Assembly: GCA_900491605.1 (NCBI GenBank)
Contig: UESW01004010.1
Coordinates: 914,807 to 978,806 of the forward strand
Reading direction: 5' to 3'
DNA: 64,000 bases
From: Calamus simplicifolius
Taxonomy: Eukaryota; Streptophyta; Magnoliopsida; Arecales; Arecaceae
Below the pieces are notes generated by a model, which made no database searches, was not told the origin of the DNA, and was given only the letters and a program-made list of their open reading frames with translations. Positions 33,785 to 46,466 of this stretch are shown piece after piece. Numbering within the stretch: the first letter of the stretch is position 1; every line of letters begins with the position of its first letter. Both the position numbers and the translations under genes were made by a program.

Positions 33785-34946
33785 TTGAAATTACAATCAT
33801 CTCATTATATTCTGATTGATGACCGGTTGTACAAGCGGTCCTTCTCAATGTCGCTGCTCAAATGCCTCCGACTAACAGAGGCCGACTATGCTCTTCGGGA
33901 GGTTCACGAAGGAATCTGTGGCAATCACCTCGATGGTCGGGCCCTATGCCATAAAGTGTTGCATCAAGGGTATTATTGGCAGACGATGCAAAAAGATGCC
34001 GATGACCTCGTTCGAACTTGTGATTTATGCCAAAGGCATTCAAATGTCCAGAGGCTCCTCTCGGCGTACCTGACTTCCATATCATCCCTCTGGCCCTTCG
34101 CCAAGTGGATGATGGATATTTTTGGCCCTTTCCCACTCACAACGGGGAAAAGAAAGTTCTTATTTGTTGTGATTGATTATTTCACTAAGTGGGTCGAAGC
34201 CGAAGCAGTCACCCAGATAACCGAAGCTCGTGCTAAAGACTTCGTGTAGAGATCCATCATCTGCCGCTTCGGTCTTCCCCACACTATCATCACCGACAAC
34301 GGGAAGCAGTTCGACAACCCTAAGTTTCGAGAGTTCTCCGAGGATCATGGCATTCTCTATCGCCTGATGTCGGTCAGACATCCTCAAGCTAATGGAGAAG
34401 CCGAAGTAACCAACCGAACTCTCCTACAGGGAATCAAAGCTCGGCTCAATCGGGCATAGGGCCGATGGGCCAAGGAGCTCCACCATGTATTGTGGGCATA
34501 TCGAACTACCGAGAGTACCCATAGGGCAGACCCCATTCAAAATGGCTTTTGGTACAGAAGCCATCATTCCTGTAGAAGTCGAACTCCCCTCCCCTCGTGT
34601 GGAAGGCTATTCAGAAGAATCCAATGATGAGCAGCTCCGAACTAACCTTGACTTGATAGAAGAAGTCAGGGAGAAGGCCCGAATCCGGATGGCCGCCTAC
34701 CAACAAAGGGTAGCTCGTTATCACTCCACCAAAGACCGAGGGAAGTTTTTCCTCCTCGACAATCTGGTGCTTCGGAAGGCATCCGTCTTGAAGCCACTGG
34801 AGCAAGGAAAATTGTTCCCAAATTGGGAAGGTCCCTACCAAGTGACAGAAGTAATCAGACCCGGCACCTACAAACTCCAAGATTTGGATGGGAAATCTAT
34901 TCCTCGGACATGGAACTCAGATAATCTCCGTGTATATCATCAATGA
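33785..34946 (+). pseudogene. Tat element 2 integrase, broken
   Basis: Domains in order: His/Cys zinc finger (LREVHEGICGNH to CDLCQRH), catalytic core with MMDIFGPFP, VVIDYFTKWVEAEAVTQI, TDNGKQFDNPKF and HPQANGEAEVTNRT, so all three acidic residues (D, D, E) are present, and C-terminal domain with FPNWEGPYQVTEV and PRTWNSDNLRVYHQ. Stops at 34247-34249 and 34457-34459 and a frameshift near 34500 break it; the last part (34485-34946) is open. It is close in sequence to the integrase remains of Tat element 3. Confidence 0.8.
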
Positions 34947-35044
34947 AAGTATGCTCTTACTAACTCATTTTGTCTATTGAATTTAATTTAACTCTTGAAG
35001 ACAACCAAAGTTCCTGTAACTTTCCTTGAAAGCTGCAATGAGAA

Positions 35045-35935
35045 GCAGGTTTATAAATCCTCGGCTGGGCCGAGCGATCTCCGTACCATGGCCGTGCCAA
35101 GTAAAATATATTTGACAAACCTCGGCCGAGCCGAGAGAGCTTCGTACCTTGGCCGCGCCAAGTAAAATATAATCTTGAAGCCTCAGTCAAGCCGAGTGAC
35201 GATCTCTGTACCTTGGCAGTGCCAAGTAAAATATAATCATAAATCCTCAGCCGGGCTGAGCGATCTCCGTACCTTAGCCGCACCAAGTAAAATATATTTG
35301 ACAAACCTCGGCCGAGCTGAGAGAGCTTCGTACCTTGGCCGTGCCAAGTAAAATATAATCTTGAAGCCTCGGTCAAGCCGAGTGACGGTCTCCGTACCTT
35401 GGCAGTGCCAAGTAAAATATAATCTTGAAGCCTCGGCCAAGCCGAGTGACGGTCTCCGTACCTTGGCAGCGCCAAGAAAAATATAATCTTGAAGCATCGG
35501 CCAAGCCAAGTGACAGTCTCCGTACCTTGGGCAACGCCAAGTAAAATATAATATTAAATCCTCGACTGAGCCAAGCGATCTCCATACCTTGGCCGCGCCA
35601 AGTAAAATATATTTGACAAACCTTGGCCGGGCCAAGAGATCTTCGTACCTTGGCCATGCCAAGTAAAATATAATCTTGAAGCCTCGGCTAAGCCGAGTGA
35701 CGATCTCCGTACCTTGGCTGTGCCAAGTAAAATATAATCTTGAAGCCTCGAACAAACCAAGTGATATATTTCTAAAGCCTCGGACAAACCGAGTGATATA
35801 TTTTTGAAGTCTCGAACAAACCGAGTGATATATTTCTGAAGCCTCGGACAAACCGAGTGATATATTTATGAAGCCTCGGCCAAACCGAGTGATATAGTTC
35901 TAAAGCTTCAACCTGATCGAGTGATTCCTCAAATA
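35045..35935 (+). repeat. Palindrome-rich tandem array downstream of pol, about 61-bp unit
   Basis: Units begin CCTCGGCCGAGCCGAG (35059, 35120, 35181, 35245 and on) and contain a second palindrome of CTTGGC-nnn-GCCAAG form before AGTAAAATATAATCTTGAAG. There are about 12 such units. From about 35755 a shorter unit of roughly 35 bp follows, with CCTCGGACAAACCGAGTGAT. The same palindromes recur, in opposite orientation, in Tat element 3 at 60960-61500. Long minus-strand reading frames here are repeat artefacts. Confidence 0.85.
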
Positions 35936-37873
35936 CTCTGACGCGACAAAGGCGTCCTATCATGCTTCGGCAGAGATAAGTAACCTTTCTTCGCTTACCA
36001 GCAAGATTATGCAATTTATTTCTTTTCAAAGAAATATATACTTCATCCCTTAAATAAGATCATGTTTACCACATGAGCTCATAGGGCCGCTCAGGCCTCC
36101 TTCTGACCTAAACAGGGATGGATACTTCCTCCACAGAGGACTGAATATCATGTTGACAATAACAAAGTAGCAAAAGCACTGCTGGACTTATAGATTATGC
36201 TACGGTCCGAAAAGCATAAAATGAGAGTAGCAACTCTCAAGACAATCACATCGGAAAAAGAAACAGATGTTAAAAGAAGAAAGAGTAGAAACTTTCTTTA
36301 TTAATGAAAGAATTACAACCTCCTGAGAGGCATTACAAGTGCATCATAGCATAGAAAATAAAGATAAAATAAAAGCTCGGCTAAGCAGCTTCGGTCGATA
36401 ACGATGTCTCTACATCCGACCCTAGAAATCAGAGAAACCAGACAAGCTCTGTTGAGCCATTGGTTAATGCGAAAGAACAAAGTACGCCATCCATGGATCC
36501 CTCGGACAGACACGTTGGGGGATCATAACCAGGTCAAAGACATGTGGATGCTTATGCCAATGAAGCATCTCCCCCCAAGTGGGATGCTAGTCTGCTAGCC
36601 ACTGCCCAAGCACATAGGCAGAGAACCAGCAAACCAACACCACCCTCCTCCCTCTTCACATGAAAAAGATTCCTCAGGTGGATGAACTGAGGAATTCAAG
36701 CTGAGGGAGGAGGCGAAGTCCATGTTAGCCATGGGGGATACGTATGCTTTGCATTCCTATGGTCCCCATGGCAAGTGACAAAGGACACACAGGAAGCGCA
36801 TACGTGCGCTCCCCATATGACCTCTGCGGCATCCTGTGTGCTCTCCATATGACCTCCTAGAATACCTTCCTTGAGGACTACCTGCTCTTCAGTAGCTTCT
36901 CCATCACCCCAACTATCTGAGATGAACCAGCTTTCAAAAGGGAAGCTCGATCTCTTTGCTCTCAATGAAACAGGCGCCATGAAATCCCTAACGACTCACA
37001 GAAGGAGAAGGTATTGGGAGATAGCCTAACACGGCCCGCTCTCCCCATTTTATAGGCAAGCAAGCCGAGGGCAGTCATTAAAGAAGGGAGCCCCGAAATT
37101 TGAAACACCCTCGCCATGTCGCCACGTGGTAGGGCAGAAGAAAGGGACGCTTTCCGAAGTGCGCCAAGCACGCCTCCCAAGCTGTGACGAAAGGTAGAAG
37201 ATTTTCTTCTAATCTCAATCAGGAGCCTTAAATGTAGGAAATCAGTCGTAGGTCCTTGAGATATGGGCAGGCCTGGGAAATCCCCTTTCAAAAACGATGC
37301 CATCCAATGGCAATCGAATGCTTATCGCGTACGTTAAAAAGACCCGCATTGGAAAAGGCCAATGGGATAAAAGCCTGAGCAGAAATAGAGCATCCTTCAG
37401 CAAAGCCGTTTCGTATGCCTTAGCGAAAAACATACCAACTCTTTGCTTCGGACAAACCGAACTATCTAACCTCGGCCCCAGCCGAGGTATTTGAGCTATT
37501 TTTGGCCCTCTCGCGCCGAACCATTTCGTGCCTTAGCAAACCGAGTAAGTGTGCGCGCACCTAACCTCAGCCCCAACCGAGGTAAAGTTGGAGTTACGTT
37601 CTGCAGAAAAACCGAACAATTTTATGCCTCAGCAAAACCAGTTAATCTGGCCTCAATTGAGCAGAATCTTTGATTCGGAACCCCCAAGGGCTATCCGACC
37701 TTAAAGCGCGCTTCACTTACGATTCATTTATCATTGAGGGAACTCTCGGCAAGAAGGTCGTTCAGAAAGGCAATGACCAAAGTGATAAGGCAAAGAAAAA
37801 AGAGATCAGAAGATTCATTCATTAAATTTCGATCAGATTATAGATTGAAAAAGTGAAAATACACAAGCGACCC
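35936..37873. other. Spacer between the array and the antisense gene, Tat element 2
   Basis: No gene is recognised. The part at about 36650-36970 resembles 59640-59830 in Tat element 3 (AGCGCATACGTGCGCT against AGCGCATGTAGGCGCT), so it is element sequence. Words such as CCTCGGCCCCAGCCGAGG (37470-37487) continue the palindrome theme. Confidence 0.5.
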
Positions 37874-40800
37874 TTAAGAATCAGGGTTTGGGTTGGTCCT
37901 GAGAACCTCTTTGATAACGTCCGGAAGGGCTTGACTCGCTTCACTCGCTTCAAATGTTGTTGGAAGAGAAATCTCGAGTTCCTCAGCAGCAGACTGAGGG
38001 CATTCTTCAGGAGCCACGGCCTCATTAGGGCCTAGGATAGCATCAAGATCGATGTCTGAAATATTCTCATACTCAGCTTCTTCGGCCCCCGGGGTACAAG
38101 TATCAAAACGTTCGGCCTCCAGAAAGGATAAATCCAACTCGAGATACGCTCAGAGATCTTCGCTCGAGTTTCCTCCTCACTGAACCAGAACACATTGGCA
38201 CAAGCCTATCTACGCTCTTCGAAAAATTGAGCAGAACTTTTGTACTCCTGTACGGCCGAGGTGATTCGGTTATTAGCTTCAACTAGCTGGTCCCCGAGTT
38301 CGAGGTTCATTTGGCGACTCGCAGATAACTCTGCCCTTAGAGCTTTAAATTGCTCCTGCGCCTCGAGCCCAATTCTGCCCATCTGCAAAACATCAGAACG
38401 TTTGAGCCCAAGAGCAAAAGAAAAGTACTGGAAGCAAATAAATAAGAAAACACCATACCTCTTCCTACCGCCGAGCCATTTTATTGCTTAGCTCTTGAAT
38501 CTTTTCCAGGGCCTTCAATTTGGCCGATTTATTTTGTTGGAGACCCTCCTTGAGGTCATTAATTCGGGACTGTTTGTCCCCAATTTTCTGCCGAGATTGA
38601 TCAAGATCATCAGTGAGCCTAGCAATCTGCTCATGTTGCCATTTCAGCCAATTTTCCATATCAGCGAGTTCCTTATCCAGACCGGCAAGCTGATCCTGCT
38701 ACCGCCAGCACTTGTGCTCCTCCTCCTCAAGCCTCCTACCCCAATTATTTTTCTCCTCAGCATAACTAGCCTTCAGCTGGTCCCATCTTTTTTCAAAATA
38801 CTGCTGCATGGCCTTAACTTCGTTGGCATGCTTAACCTTAATTTGGGATAACTCCAGGCAAGCCTTGTCCGATTGTTCGCAAAAACCCTGAAGCTCTCTG
38901 ACTTGAGCCTCGAGCCGCGAGGCTCTCTCGGCTGCAAGTCGGTAAGACTCGCTCACCCTCTCAAAGTCTGCCTTATCAGACACCAAAGCTCTGGAAAGCC
39001 GGCTGGTTGAATCCACCCTTGTCTGAAGGTCAGCCGCCTCATTCCTGGCCTGAGCACAAGCCCCAGTGGCCAAATTTAAGTGCCAATTCAGTGCCTTGTA
39101 ATCAAGGCATTCTGCAAGAAAAATATAAGTAAGAAACCACGGCCAAACCGACCCATCAGGAATTACAACCTCGGTACAATAACTTACCCGGGAGGTGTAG
39201 CTTGAAGCAATCCTCATGAGAGTAGCGTTACTAATTTCAGGGAGAAGGTAAATATCCTTTGGTGGCCAGAGCTGACCGAAAGCCGCATCAATGATATCAA
39301 CGACCGCAGGCTTGTCCGTCGAGGAACTTTCCCCCGCGAGCAAAATAGACCTCATCAAGGCAATGAGCATGTCATCCACCTCTGAGCTATGGATGAGAGA
39401 ACTCATGGCTGAAGAGCTGGCCTGAGGGGCTTCAGCCTGACGAACCTCCATCTACTCGGCTTCCTCCATCAAGACTCTGGCTTGTAGGGCCTCGGATGCT
39501 TCAGCCCCGGTTGAGGGAGCCTCGGCCCAAGCGCCCCCTTCATCCAGTGATTCTTCTTCTTATTCCTCCTCCTCTCCGACTATCGCTCCATCTCCGGCAA
39601 ACTCCACTTGAACTTCAATCTCTTTCATGGCATCCCCTGGTACCGTAACAAAGAGTCCCTCAACAGGAGACATCTCGACCTCCACCAACCTTTCAACAGG
39701 CAGCTCCATTAGGGCTTCAGCAGCCGCCACTACTGCCTCTCCTGACCCCTCCACCTGAGCAGGGGCCTCTTTCATGCGCAGTGGGCTCCCCACCACTGGT
39801 AACTGAAGAACATCTGGCAGGAGGATCGCTGGATGGACCGGCGACATCTCCTCGGTGTCATCTGATATGATCACTATTTGGAGGGGGGAAACCTCAGCGC
39901 TCCTTCCGAGCGCCCCCCAATAGTTTCCTCCGCTACCTTGCCCCCCTCCGGCAGGGAGGGCTTATCAGTTACGGCCGGCGTTTCCACTTCCTCCCTCTTT
40001 GAAGCAGAGGAATGGCGGCCGACGCCATCTTTCCTAGGTTCCCTTGAGCGAGATCCGGAAGGATGGGCCCTCTTCTCGGACCTGTGCTTGTCCCCGAAGC
40101 CGGAGCCCCTATGGCGCTTGCCCAGCTCCTTCCTTATTTGGCCCACAAATGCGGACCTCTCAGCTGAAAACACAGCAAATGTTCAGTTAAACAGTAATGG
40201 AATCACATAAATGCATTGACCATCATAGCAAAGACTCACCTTGAGGGTCAATAGAGCTAAGCCCGATGGTAAAAAGAGCATCCTCTGCTAACAGAGTGCC
40301 GGCTGAAACCTTCTGACCACTACGAAGAGTAACCAGATCTCTTTTCTCCTACTCGCTCAACTCCGGGCGTGCCTCCGGAACCTTCACATAACTCGCCCAT
40401 CCTCTCGAAAAATCTGAACCGATGTTTCCTTCGGCAATGAAAAATCGAGACTTCCACTCCTTTATCGAAGATGGGTTATCAGAAATCATCTTGAACAACT
40501 TCCGAGGACCAATATAGGGCCACTCAGAGCTCCTCCCAGAAACTAGGTTGTAACAGACTCAGAATATAGGAAGGGTCGCAGTCACCCCAATACGACTGCA
40601 CATCGAGATGAACCCGATAAGATTGCGCCAGCTATTTGGGGCTACCGTCGTTGGACATATGTTGTAAAACCTCATCACCTCATGTATCAGCGGGTGAAGA
40701 GGGAATCGGAGACCTACCCTCAAGCTCTCCTCATAGAAGAAGACTCCCCGGCTTAACTCGGTTGAAACCCGGTGCTCGGTCCTCGGCACCCATAAGGCTA

Positions 40801-40972
40801 CATCCAGAGGAACACTATAATGGCGACGGATCCTATCTAGGTCGTCAAGGGTTACCTTAGAGGCAACATCACCTGGACCCTTTATACTAGCTAAATGGGG
40901 GGCAGGATACGAACAAGCAAGCAAGGGCTCAGAGAAAGAATGAAAATCTCTATGACAGGGACAAAGGAGCAT
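37874..40972 (-). pseudogene. Antisense accessory gene of Tat element 2 (Transposase_28-like domain plus coiled coil), decayed
   Basis: On the strand opposite to pol. Exon 1 has DLDRIRRHYSVPLDVALW, GVFFYEESLRVGLRFPLHPL and NSWRNLIGFISMC, the domain shared with Tat elements 1 and 3. Introns at 40239-40164 (GTGAGT..TTTCAG), 39187-39112 (GTAAGT..TTGCAG) and 38458-38383 (GTATGG..TTGCAG) are each 76 bp. After the first come basic and acidic low-complexity parts (40162-39560). After the second comes a coiled coil (39111-38465, then 38382-38206), and an acidic tail ends at 37874. Stops inside the exons mark it as decayed. The ATG at 40972 lies only about 30 bp from the TATA-like box, so the true start is uncertain. 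Confidence 0.65.
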
Positions 40973-40999
40973 TGCAGAAGGAGCGCCGCCCTAGCCCTC

Positions 41000-41007
41000 T
41001 TTAAATA
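41000..41007 (-). promoter_or_regulatory. TATA-like box of the antisense gene, Tat element 2
   Basis: The minus strand reads GTTTATTTAAAGAGG. It sits about 260 bp inside the polypurine tract, the same layout as in Tat element 3. The stretch 41008-41261 is otherwise without features. Confidence 0.4.
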
Positions 41008-41261
41008 AACGCTTCAGAGAGAAAGCCCGAGACGCCAAAACTTCTGATATGGGTGCCAGAAATAAAGGAGTCCAGCCACGTAGAACTTCCGCTATCACGG
41101 CTTGCTGGAAACAAAGCATTCCCTCCTCGAGCTGCGGCAAAAATGATGACGAAACCTTAGCGGCCCGTCATTTACGAGATTATTATTGCCCGCCTTTTTG
41201 AATCCCCCAAATAAGATTGCTCTGGAATTCTACTCCCTATATCCAAACTTACACTTCAAAC

Positions 41262-41279
41262 TAGGGAGTGGGGGGCATG
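41262..41279 (+). other. Polypurine tract of Tat element 2
   Basis: TAGGGAGTGGGGGGCATG immediately precedes the 3' LTR start TGATGAGGGG. Tat element 3 has a near-identical tract. Confidence 0.7.
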
Positions 41280-42202
41280 TGATGAGGGGTAAAATCGTTA
41301 TTGCATTACTGACTGCCCACATCGACAATTGGGTCATGCCCAATCCAAACACCCTACCAGCCAGCTGGCATAACAGCCAAGCGATGAAGCCGAATCGCCT
41401 TTGACAAAGTCGGGTCACCCCGACAATCCGAACCATCCTCAAACCTCGGCCATTTGAGCCGACCGTTCTTGGTAACCTGAGCTATCCCCATACATCGGCC
41501 ATCTGAGCCGACCATACCTCGGTAACCCGAGCTATCCTCAAACCTCGGCCATCCAAGCCAACCGTACCTCGGTAACCCGAGCTATCCTCATACCTCGGCC
41601 ATCCGAGCCGAGCCATTCTACACCTTGGAAACCAGATTATTCCTCGTTCTGGCTGAACCAAGGCATTCGAAATACCTCTGCGGAATTCGGCGCGAGAGAG
41701 TTCGAATTCACTATAACTGAATAAGATTCCAAGCAGGGAATCATACCCAGAAGTGGCCTAGGACCCACAAGAGTGGTCTAGAACATACGTAATCGCCGAA
41801 TCTCAAGGCATCAACCAGTTCTCCCAGTCGTCGATCCTCTAACTGATAAGATGCGGACCCTACTGGCCTCGTAACAAACTTGATTCGGATCCATTTTGAA
41901 TCCTAACAGCTTTCAGACCCCATCCGGGGCACGTCCAAGGAATCAGGTGATTGCCTATAAATATCACAGCCCTCCAATCTCTCAGGTACGCAACTTTTAC
42001 GCATGCAATTACTCATACTCATTCACGGGCTCGGAGATTCCATTGATCCTCCCCCCGAGCTCAGAGCTCAAGAAAGAGCGCCCGCCTAAGGGGAACTCTT
42101 CTGTGAGAATCTTCTCTTCATATCTGCTTGCTGTGAATCTCCACTAACTTGAGCGTCGGAGGGTCCTCCGTAGAGGGCAACCCCTACAGCACCCTCTACA
42201 TG

Positions 42203-42207
42203 TGGAC
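42203..42207. repeat. Target site duplication of the copia element, left copy (TGGAC)
   Basis: Exact match to 47266-47270. Confidence 0.9.
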
Positions 42208-42445
42208 TGTTGGGATTGTTTCCAACTCATATTATTTGGAAAGGGAAATCAAGGAAGAAGGGGTTTTCACTGAAGAATAAAATTTTTCTATTACGTTTCA
42301 TTAAGCACATCACCATATAAATATTGTTTCTTGTTTCTACGGATAAGCATAATCCTCTTATGATCTTATCCATCTAAACTATCCTATCAAATCATAAAAG
42401 ATAGGCTAATTATTTAAAAAACTAACTCTAACAAACTAACAACCA

Positions 42446-44040
42446 TTATCTTTTAACACTCCCCTTTAATAGTTGTTCTTGGATACCCATGAGATCTCTA
42501 AAGTATATAAATTTCTCCTTGGGTAGTGCCTTGGTGAAGATATCTATAATTTGGTCTTCAGTCTTCACATACTTGGCTTCAATTTCTTTTTCTTCTACCA
42601 CATCTCTAATGAAATGATACTTGATTTTGATATGCTTAGTGCGGCTGTGATATATAGGATTCTTTGTCATAGAAATAGTAGATTTGTTGTCACATAGCAG
42701 AGTAGTAGCTTCTTCTTGCTTTTCACCCATATCTTCAAGTATTCTTCTCAACCAATTATTTGTTGTGTTGCCAAAGTTGTTGAAACATATTCTGCTTCAG
42801 AAGAAGATAATGCGACTGTATCTTTCTTCTTGGATGCCCAAGATAATGTACTGATCCATAAAAGAATGCATATCCTGATGTGCTTTTCATGTCATCAATA
42901 CTTCCAACCCAATCACTATCACAAAACCCAAATAACTTCACAATATCATCCTTGTTTCTGTCATACATGATCCCATAATCTTTAGTACCTTTGATGTATC
43001 TCAAGACTCTTTTTGCTTGTCCAAAGTGAATATTACTTGGCTTTTGCATAAATGTGGAAAGTAAACTTGATGCAAACATAATATCTGGTCTTGTAATTGT
43101 TAGATATAATAAGCTTCCAATAATGCTTATGTATAATTATGCATTGGCTTCACCACTTTCATCTTCTTTCATCAACTTATCATTTATCACAAAAGGTGTT
43201 TCCATACTATTGCAATTTTCATGTTAAATTTCTTAAGAATGCCTTCTATATACTTCTTTTGACTGATAAATATACCATCTTTTCTTTGACTTTTTAATTC
43301 CCAAAAAATAATGAAGCAAACCCATATCATTCATTTCATCTTCTCATCATATCATTTTGAAAGTCAAGATCATATTCTCATTGTTACCAGTAATAATTAA
43401 ATCATCAACATAAAGAGAGACAATGAGAATATCATTACCTTGCTTCTTCACATAAAGTGTTGGTTCACTTGGACTTTTTAGAAAACCTTTTTCATTGAAG
43501 TAGGTGTCAATTTGAGAGTACCATGCTCTGGGTGTTTGCTTCAGCCCATATAATGCTTTCTTCAACTTGTATACCTTATTTTCTTGACCTTTGATGAAAG
43601 CCTTGAGGTTGTTCAACATAAATTTCTTCTTCTAATACTTCATTCAAGAATGCAGACTTTACATCTAGTTGATGTAGTTTCTAACTTTTATTAGCTGCTA
43701 TAGAAATAAGAGTTCTAATTGTATCATATCTAGCAACATGTGCAAAAGTTTCTTGATAATCAATACCAGGTAATTGAGAGTATCCCTTTGCTACTCATCT
43801 TGCTTTGTGTCTTTGAATAGTGCCATATGGATTGTGTTTTGTTTTGTAGATCCACTTCAAGACAATGACTTCCTTATCACTTGGTTTCTTCACTAATTCC
43901 CAAGTTTTGTTCTTCTCAATCATATTGATTTCTTCCTGCATTGCTTTGTTCCACACTTCTTCATGCATAGCATTTTTATAAGTTTCAGACTCAATCATGC
44001 AGAAATTACAAGAAGCATAAATGTCACTTAACCTTCTCAT
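42446..44040 (-). pseudogene. Copia reverse transcriptase and RNase H, broken
   Basis: It begins with AMQEEINMIEKNKTWELVKK and VLKWIYKTKHNPYGTIQRHK (44040-43795), then after breaks VYKLKKALYGLKQTPRAWY and the catalytic SLYVDDLIITGNN (43619-43347). RNase H follows with FGQAKRVLRYIKGTKDYGI and GFCDSDWVGSIDDMKSTSGY (43079-42756), and the end (42751-42446) has LCDNKSTISMTKNPIYHSRT and ADIFTKALP-like DIFTKALPKEKF. Frame changes occur at about 43800-43620 and 43350-43080. Confidence 0.85.
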
Positions 44041-44177
44041 TTTTATAGGAGTAGAACTTGAAGATGGACTTGAACTTGAAGTAGTTTGTGGTGAACCTTC
44101 AACCTTATTTTCTTCATTTGAGCATCATGAATTTCTTCATCTAGAGGAATTATATTTTCTTCAACTTTCTTTTGCTT

Positions 44178-45152
44178 TCAATCCCAAGCAACTTTTTCAT
44201 TGAAAATAACACCTCTTCTTATGATCACTTGATTTTGCTTCAAGCTGAAAAGTTTGTAACATTTTGATTTAGAACTGTATCCAACAAAGATACATTTTTT
44301 ACTTACTTCATCAAGTTTATGTCTCCTTTTCTTTGGAATATGTGCATAGCACACGCATCCAAAGATTTTGAAATGCTTCACTGAAGGCTTTCTACCATAC
44401 CAGGCTTCAAATTGTGTCTTATTTTGAAGAGCTTTTGTTGGACATCTATTCATCAGATAAACTGCTATATTTACTGCTTCTGCCCAATAAGAATTTGGAA
44501 GGCCTTTGTCTTTGAGCATAGATCTAGACATTTCAACAATAGTACGATTTTTTCTTTCTACAACACCATTTTGCTCTGGTGTATAGCTAACAGTCAATTA
44601 TCTTTGTATACCATCATCTTCACAAAATTTCTCAAATTCATTTGAATTGTATTCACCACCTCTATCACTTCTCAGCACCTTGATATAATGCCCACTTTGT
44701 CTTTCCACATAATGTTTAAACTTCTTAAAGATAAGAAATGCCTCTGATTTATGTCTCATAAAATATACCCATATCATCCTTGAATAGTCATCAATAAAAA
44801 TAATGAAGTAGATGTTACCTGCATGAGAAGGAGTTTTCATAGGCCCACATATGTCAGTATGAATAAGCTTCAATGGTGCTTTGGCTCTCCATACATGCTC
44901 TTTTGGAAATGCCTCTCTATGTTGTTTTCCAAGTGCACATCCTTCACAAGGTTCTTCCTTGTCATGTATTGCTGGTAGACCATACACCAAATTCTTTTGA
45001 TGTAGACTTCTCAAGCTTTGAAAATTTAAATGCCCAAACCTTTTGTGCCATAGCCATGACTCATCATTTACCTCCATCTTCCATGCAGCATCCTTTGCAT
45101 AGTGCAAAATAAGAGGAAAACTTCTATTTTTCTTCATCTTGATATTTGTCAT
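44178..45152 (-). pseudogene. Copia integrase, one stop
   Basis: The zinc finger is HKRFGHLNFQSL to CEGCALGKQ. The core has HTDICGPMKTPS, SDRGGEYNSNEF and TPEQNGVVERKNRTIVEM, supplying the D, D and E residues. A single in-frame stop at 44598-44600, between DDGIQR and LTVSYTPEQNG, splits otherwise open sequence. The C-terminal part includes FEAWYGRKPSVKHFKIFGC. Confidence 0.85.
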
Positions 45153-45155
45153 AAG

Positions 45156-46466
45156 TTACTTTTTCATCCCTCTATCATATAACTTGCAAACATTATTTTC
45201 AAAGTGTACCATATACCCATGCTCAATCAGCTGTCCAACACTCAAGAGATTTTGCTTCAAATCTGGAACAAGTAAAACATCATGAATGAATTTTCTTTCT
45301 TTCTTGGTATTGATTTCAATTGTGCCTTTGCCTCTTGCTTGGACTATTGCACCATTGCCCATCTTCACTTGTGAAATTGAAGAACTGTCAATATCCATAA
45401 AATAGACTTGTCACCAGTCATGTGATTGCTGCAACCACTGTCAAGATACCACATATTATTACTTTGCTCTTCTGCAGTTTGACATGCATATAGTATGCTT
45501 TGCTAACCTTCATTTTCTTCTGAGAAGTGTGCTTGTTCACTTGCTTTGTATTTGCAATCTTTTTGAACATGTCCAAACTTTTTGCAATTATAACATTGGG
45601 GTTTGCCCCTAAACCAGCAATCTTTTTCAGCATGAGAAGACCTTTTACATATATGCACCTTTGTTGAGTTCTCTCATCATATTGCCTTCTTGAAAAATTA
45701 TTTCTTTGTGTTTATCTACCTCTTCCTTTCATATTTCTTCCTCCTCCTCTCTCTTTTGACTGGAGCATGAGTCGATGATTCTTTTGAGAATTTTTATCAA
45801 CCACTTTGAGTTTAGATTGAAAGACACTTTCAATTGTTGATTCTTTATGCCTAAACAATCTTTGCTCATGAGCTTCAAGAGATCCCATTAATTTATGAAT
45901 ACTTAATTCAGAAAGATCTTTAGATTTTTCAATAATTGCAACTATTGTATCAAATTTTGGAGATAAACTAGCCAAGATTTTCTCACATATTCTTCGCTCG
46001 GTAATGGTTTCACCATAGCTCTTCATTTGATTAACAGTCTCCGTAATTTTGGAGAAGTAATCCTTCAATTTTTTATTTTCTTGCATTCTCAAATTATCTA
46101 ACTCTCTTCTTAGAGTTTGAAGTTTGATAGCTCTTACCTTTATGTTGCCTTGAAATTCCTTCTGTAAGATATTCCATACCTCCTTTGATTTGATGGCTCT
46201 AATAATTCTGAAAATTTTTTTTTCAGATACAGCTTGTTGGATAAAGAACAAAGCTTTGGCATCCTTCTTTTTGTAGTCCTTTAATTGCTCCTTCTGATTA
46301 TTTATTGGATTAACTGGTTTTCGTACCCGTTCTCAACTAGATCACATACTTCTTGTGAAATAAAAAGGGTTTTCATCTTGATGCTCCAATAATCATAATT
46401 TTTTCCATCAAAAATAGGGATAGAAGGTTGGTGGATATTCATACTAATATTGCTTGGGATTGCCAT
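45156..46466 (-). pseudogene. Copia gag and protease, broken
   Basis: Gag begins near 46466 with MAIPSNISMNIHQPSIPIFD. After a frame change it continues at 46251 with KEVWNILQKEFQGN, LRRELDNLRMQENKKLKDYF and LSIHKLMGSLEAHEQRL. A zinc knuckle, CYNCKKFGHVQKDC, is intact near 45600, after a first knuckle that lacks its first Cys. The protease motif DSGCSNHMTGDKS (about 45440-45400) is followed by a one-base frame change, and the rest is open in 45398-45156. The leader (46490-46995) has no gene. Confidence 0.75.

Noticed and set aside
35045..35935. CRISPR-like repeat-spacer pattern
   Set aside because: Units are tandem without unique spacers, the DNA is plant nuclear, and no cas gene is present. 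The same holds for 14590-15090 and 61058-61487.
34960..36029. Long minus-strand repetitive frames (up to 204 residues) over the Tat 2 array
   Set aside because: The near-61-bp unit creates open frames in several phases; codons follow the palindromes, not a protein family.
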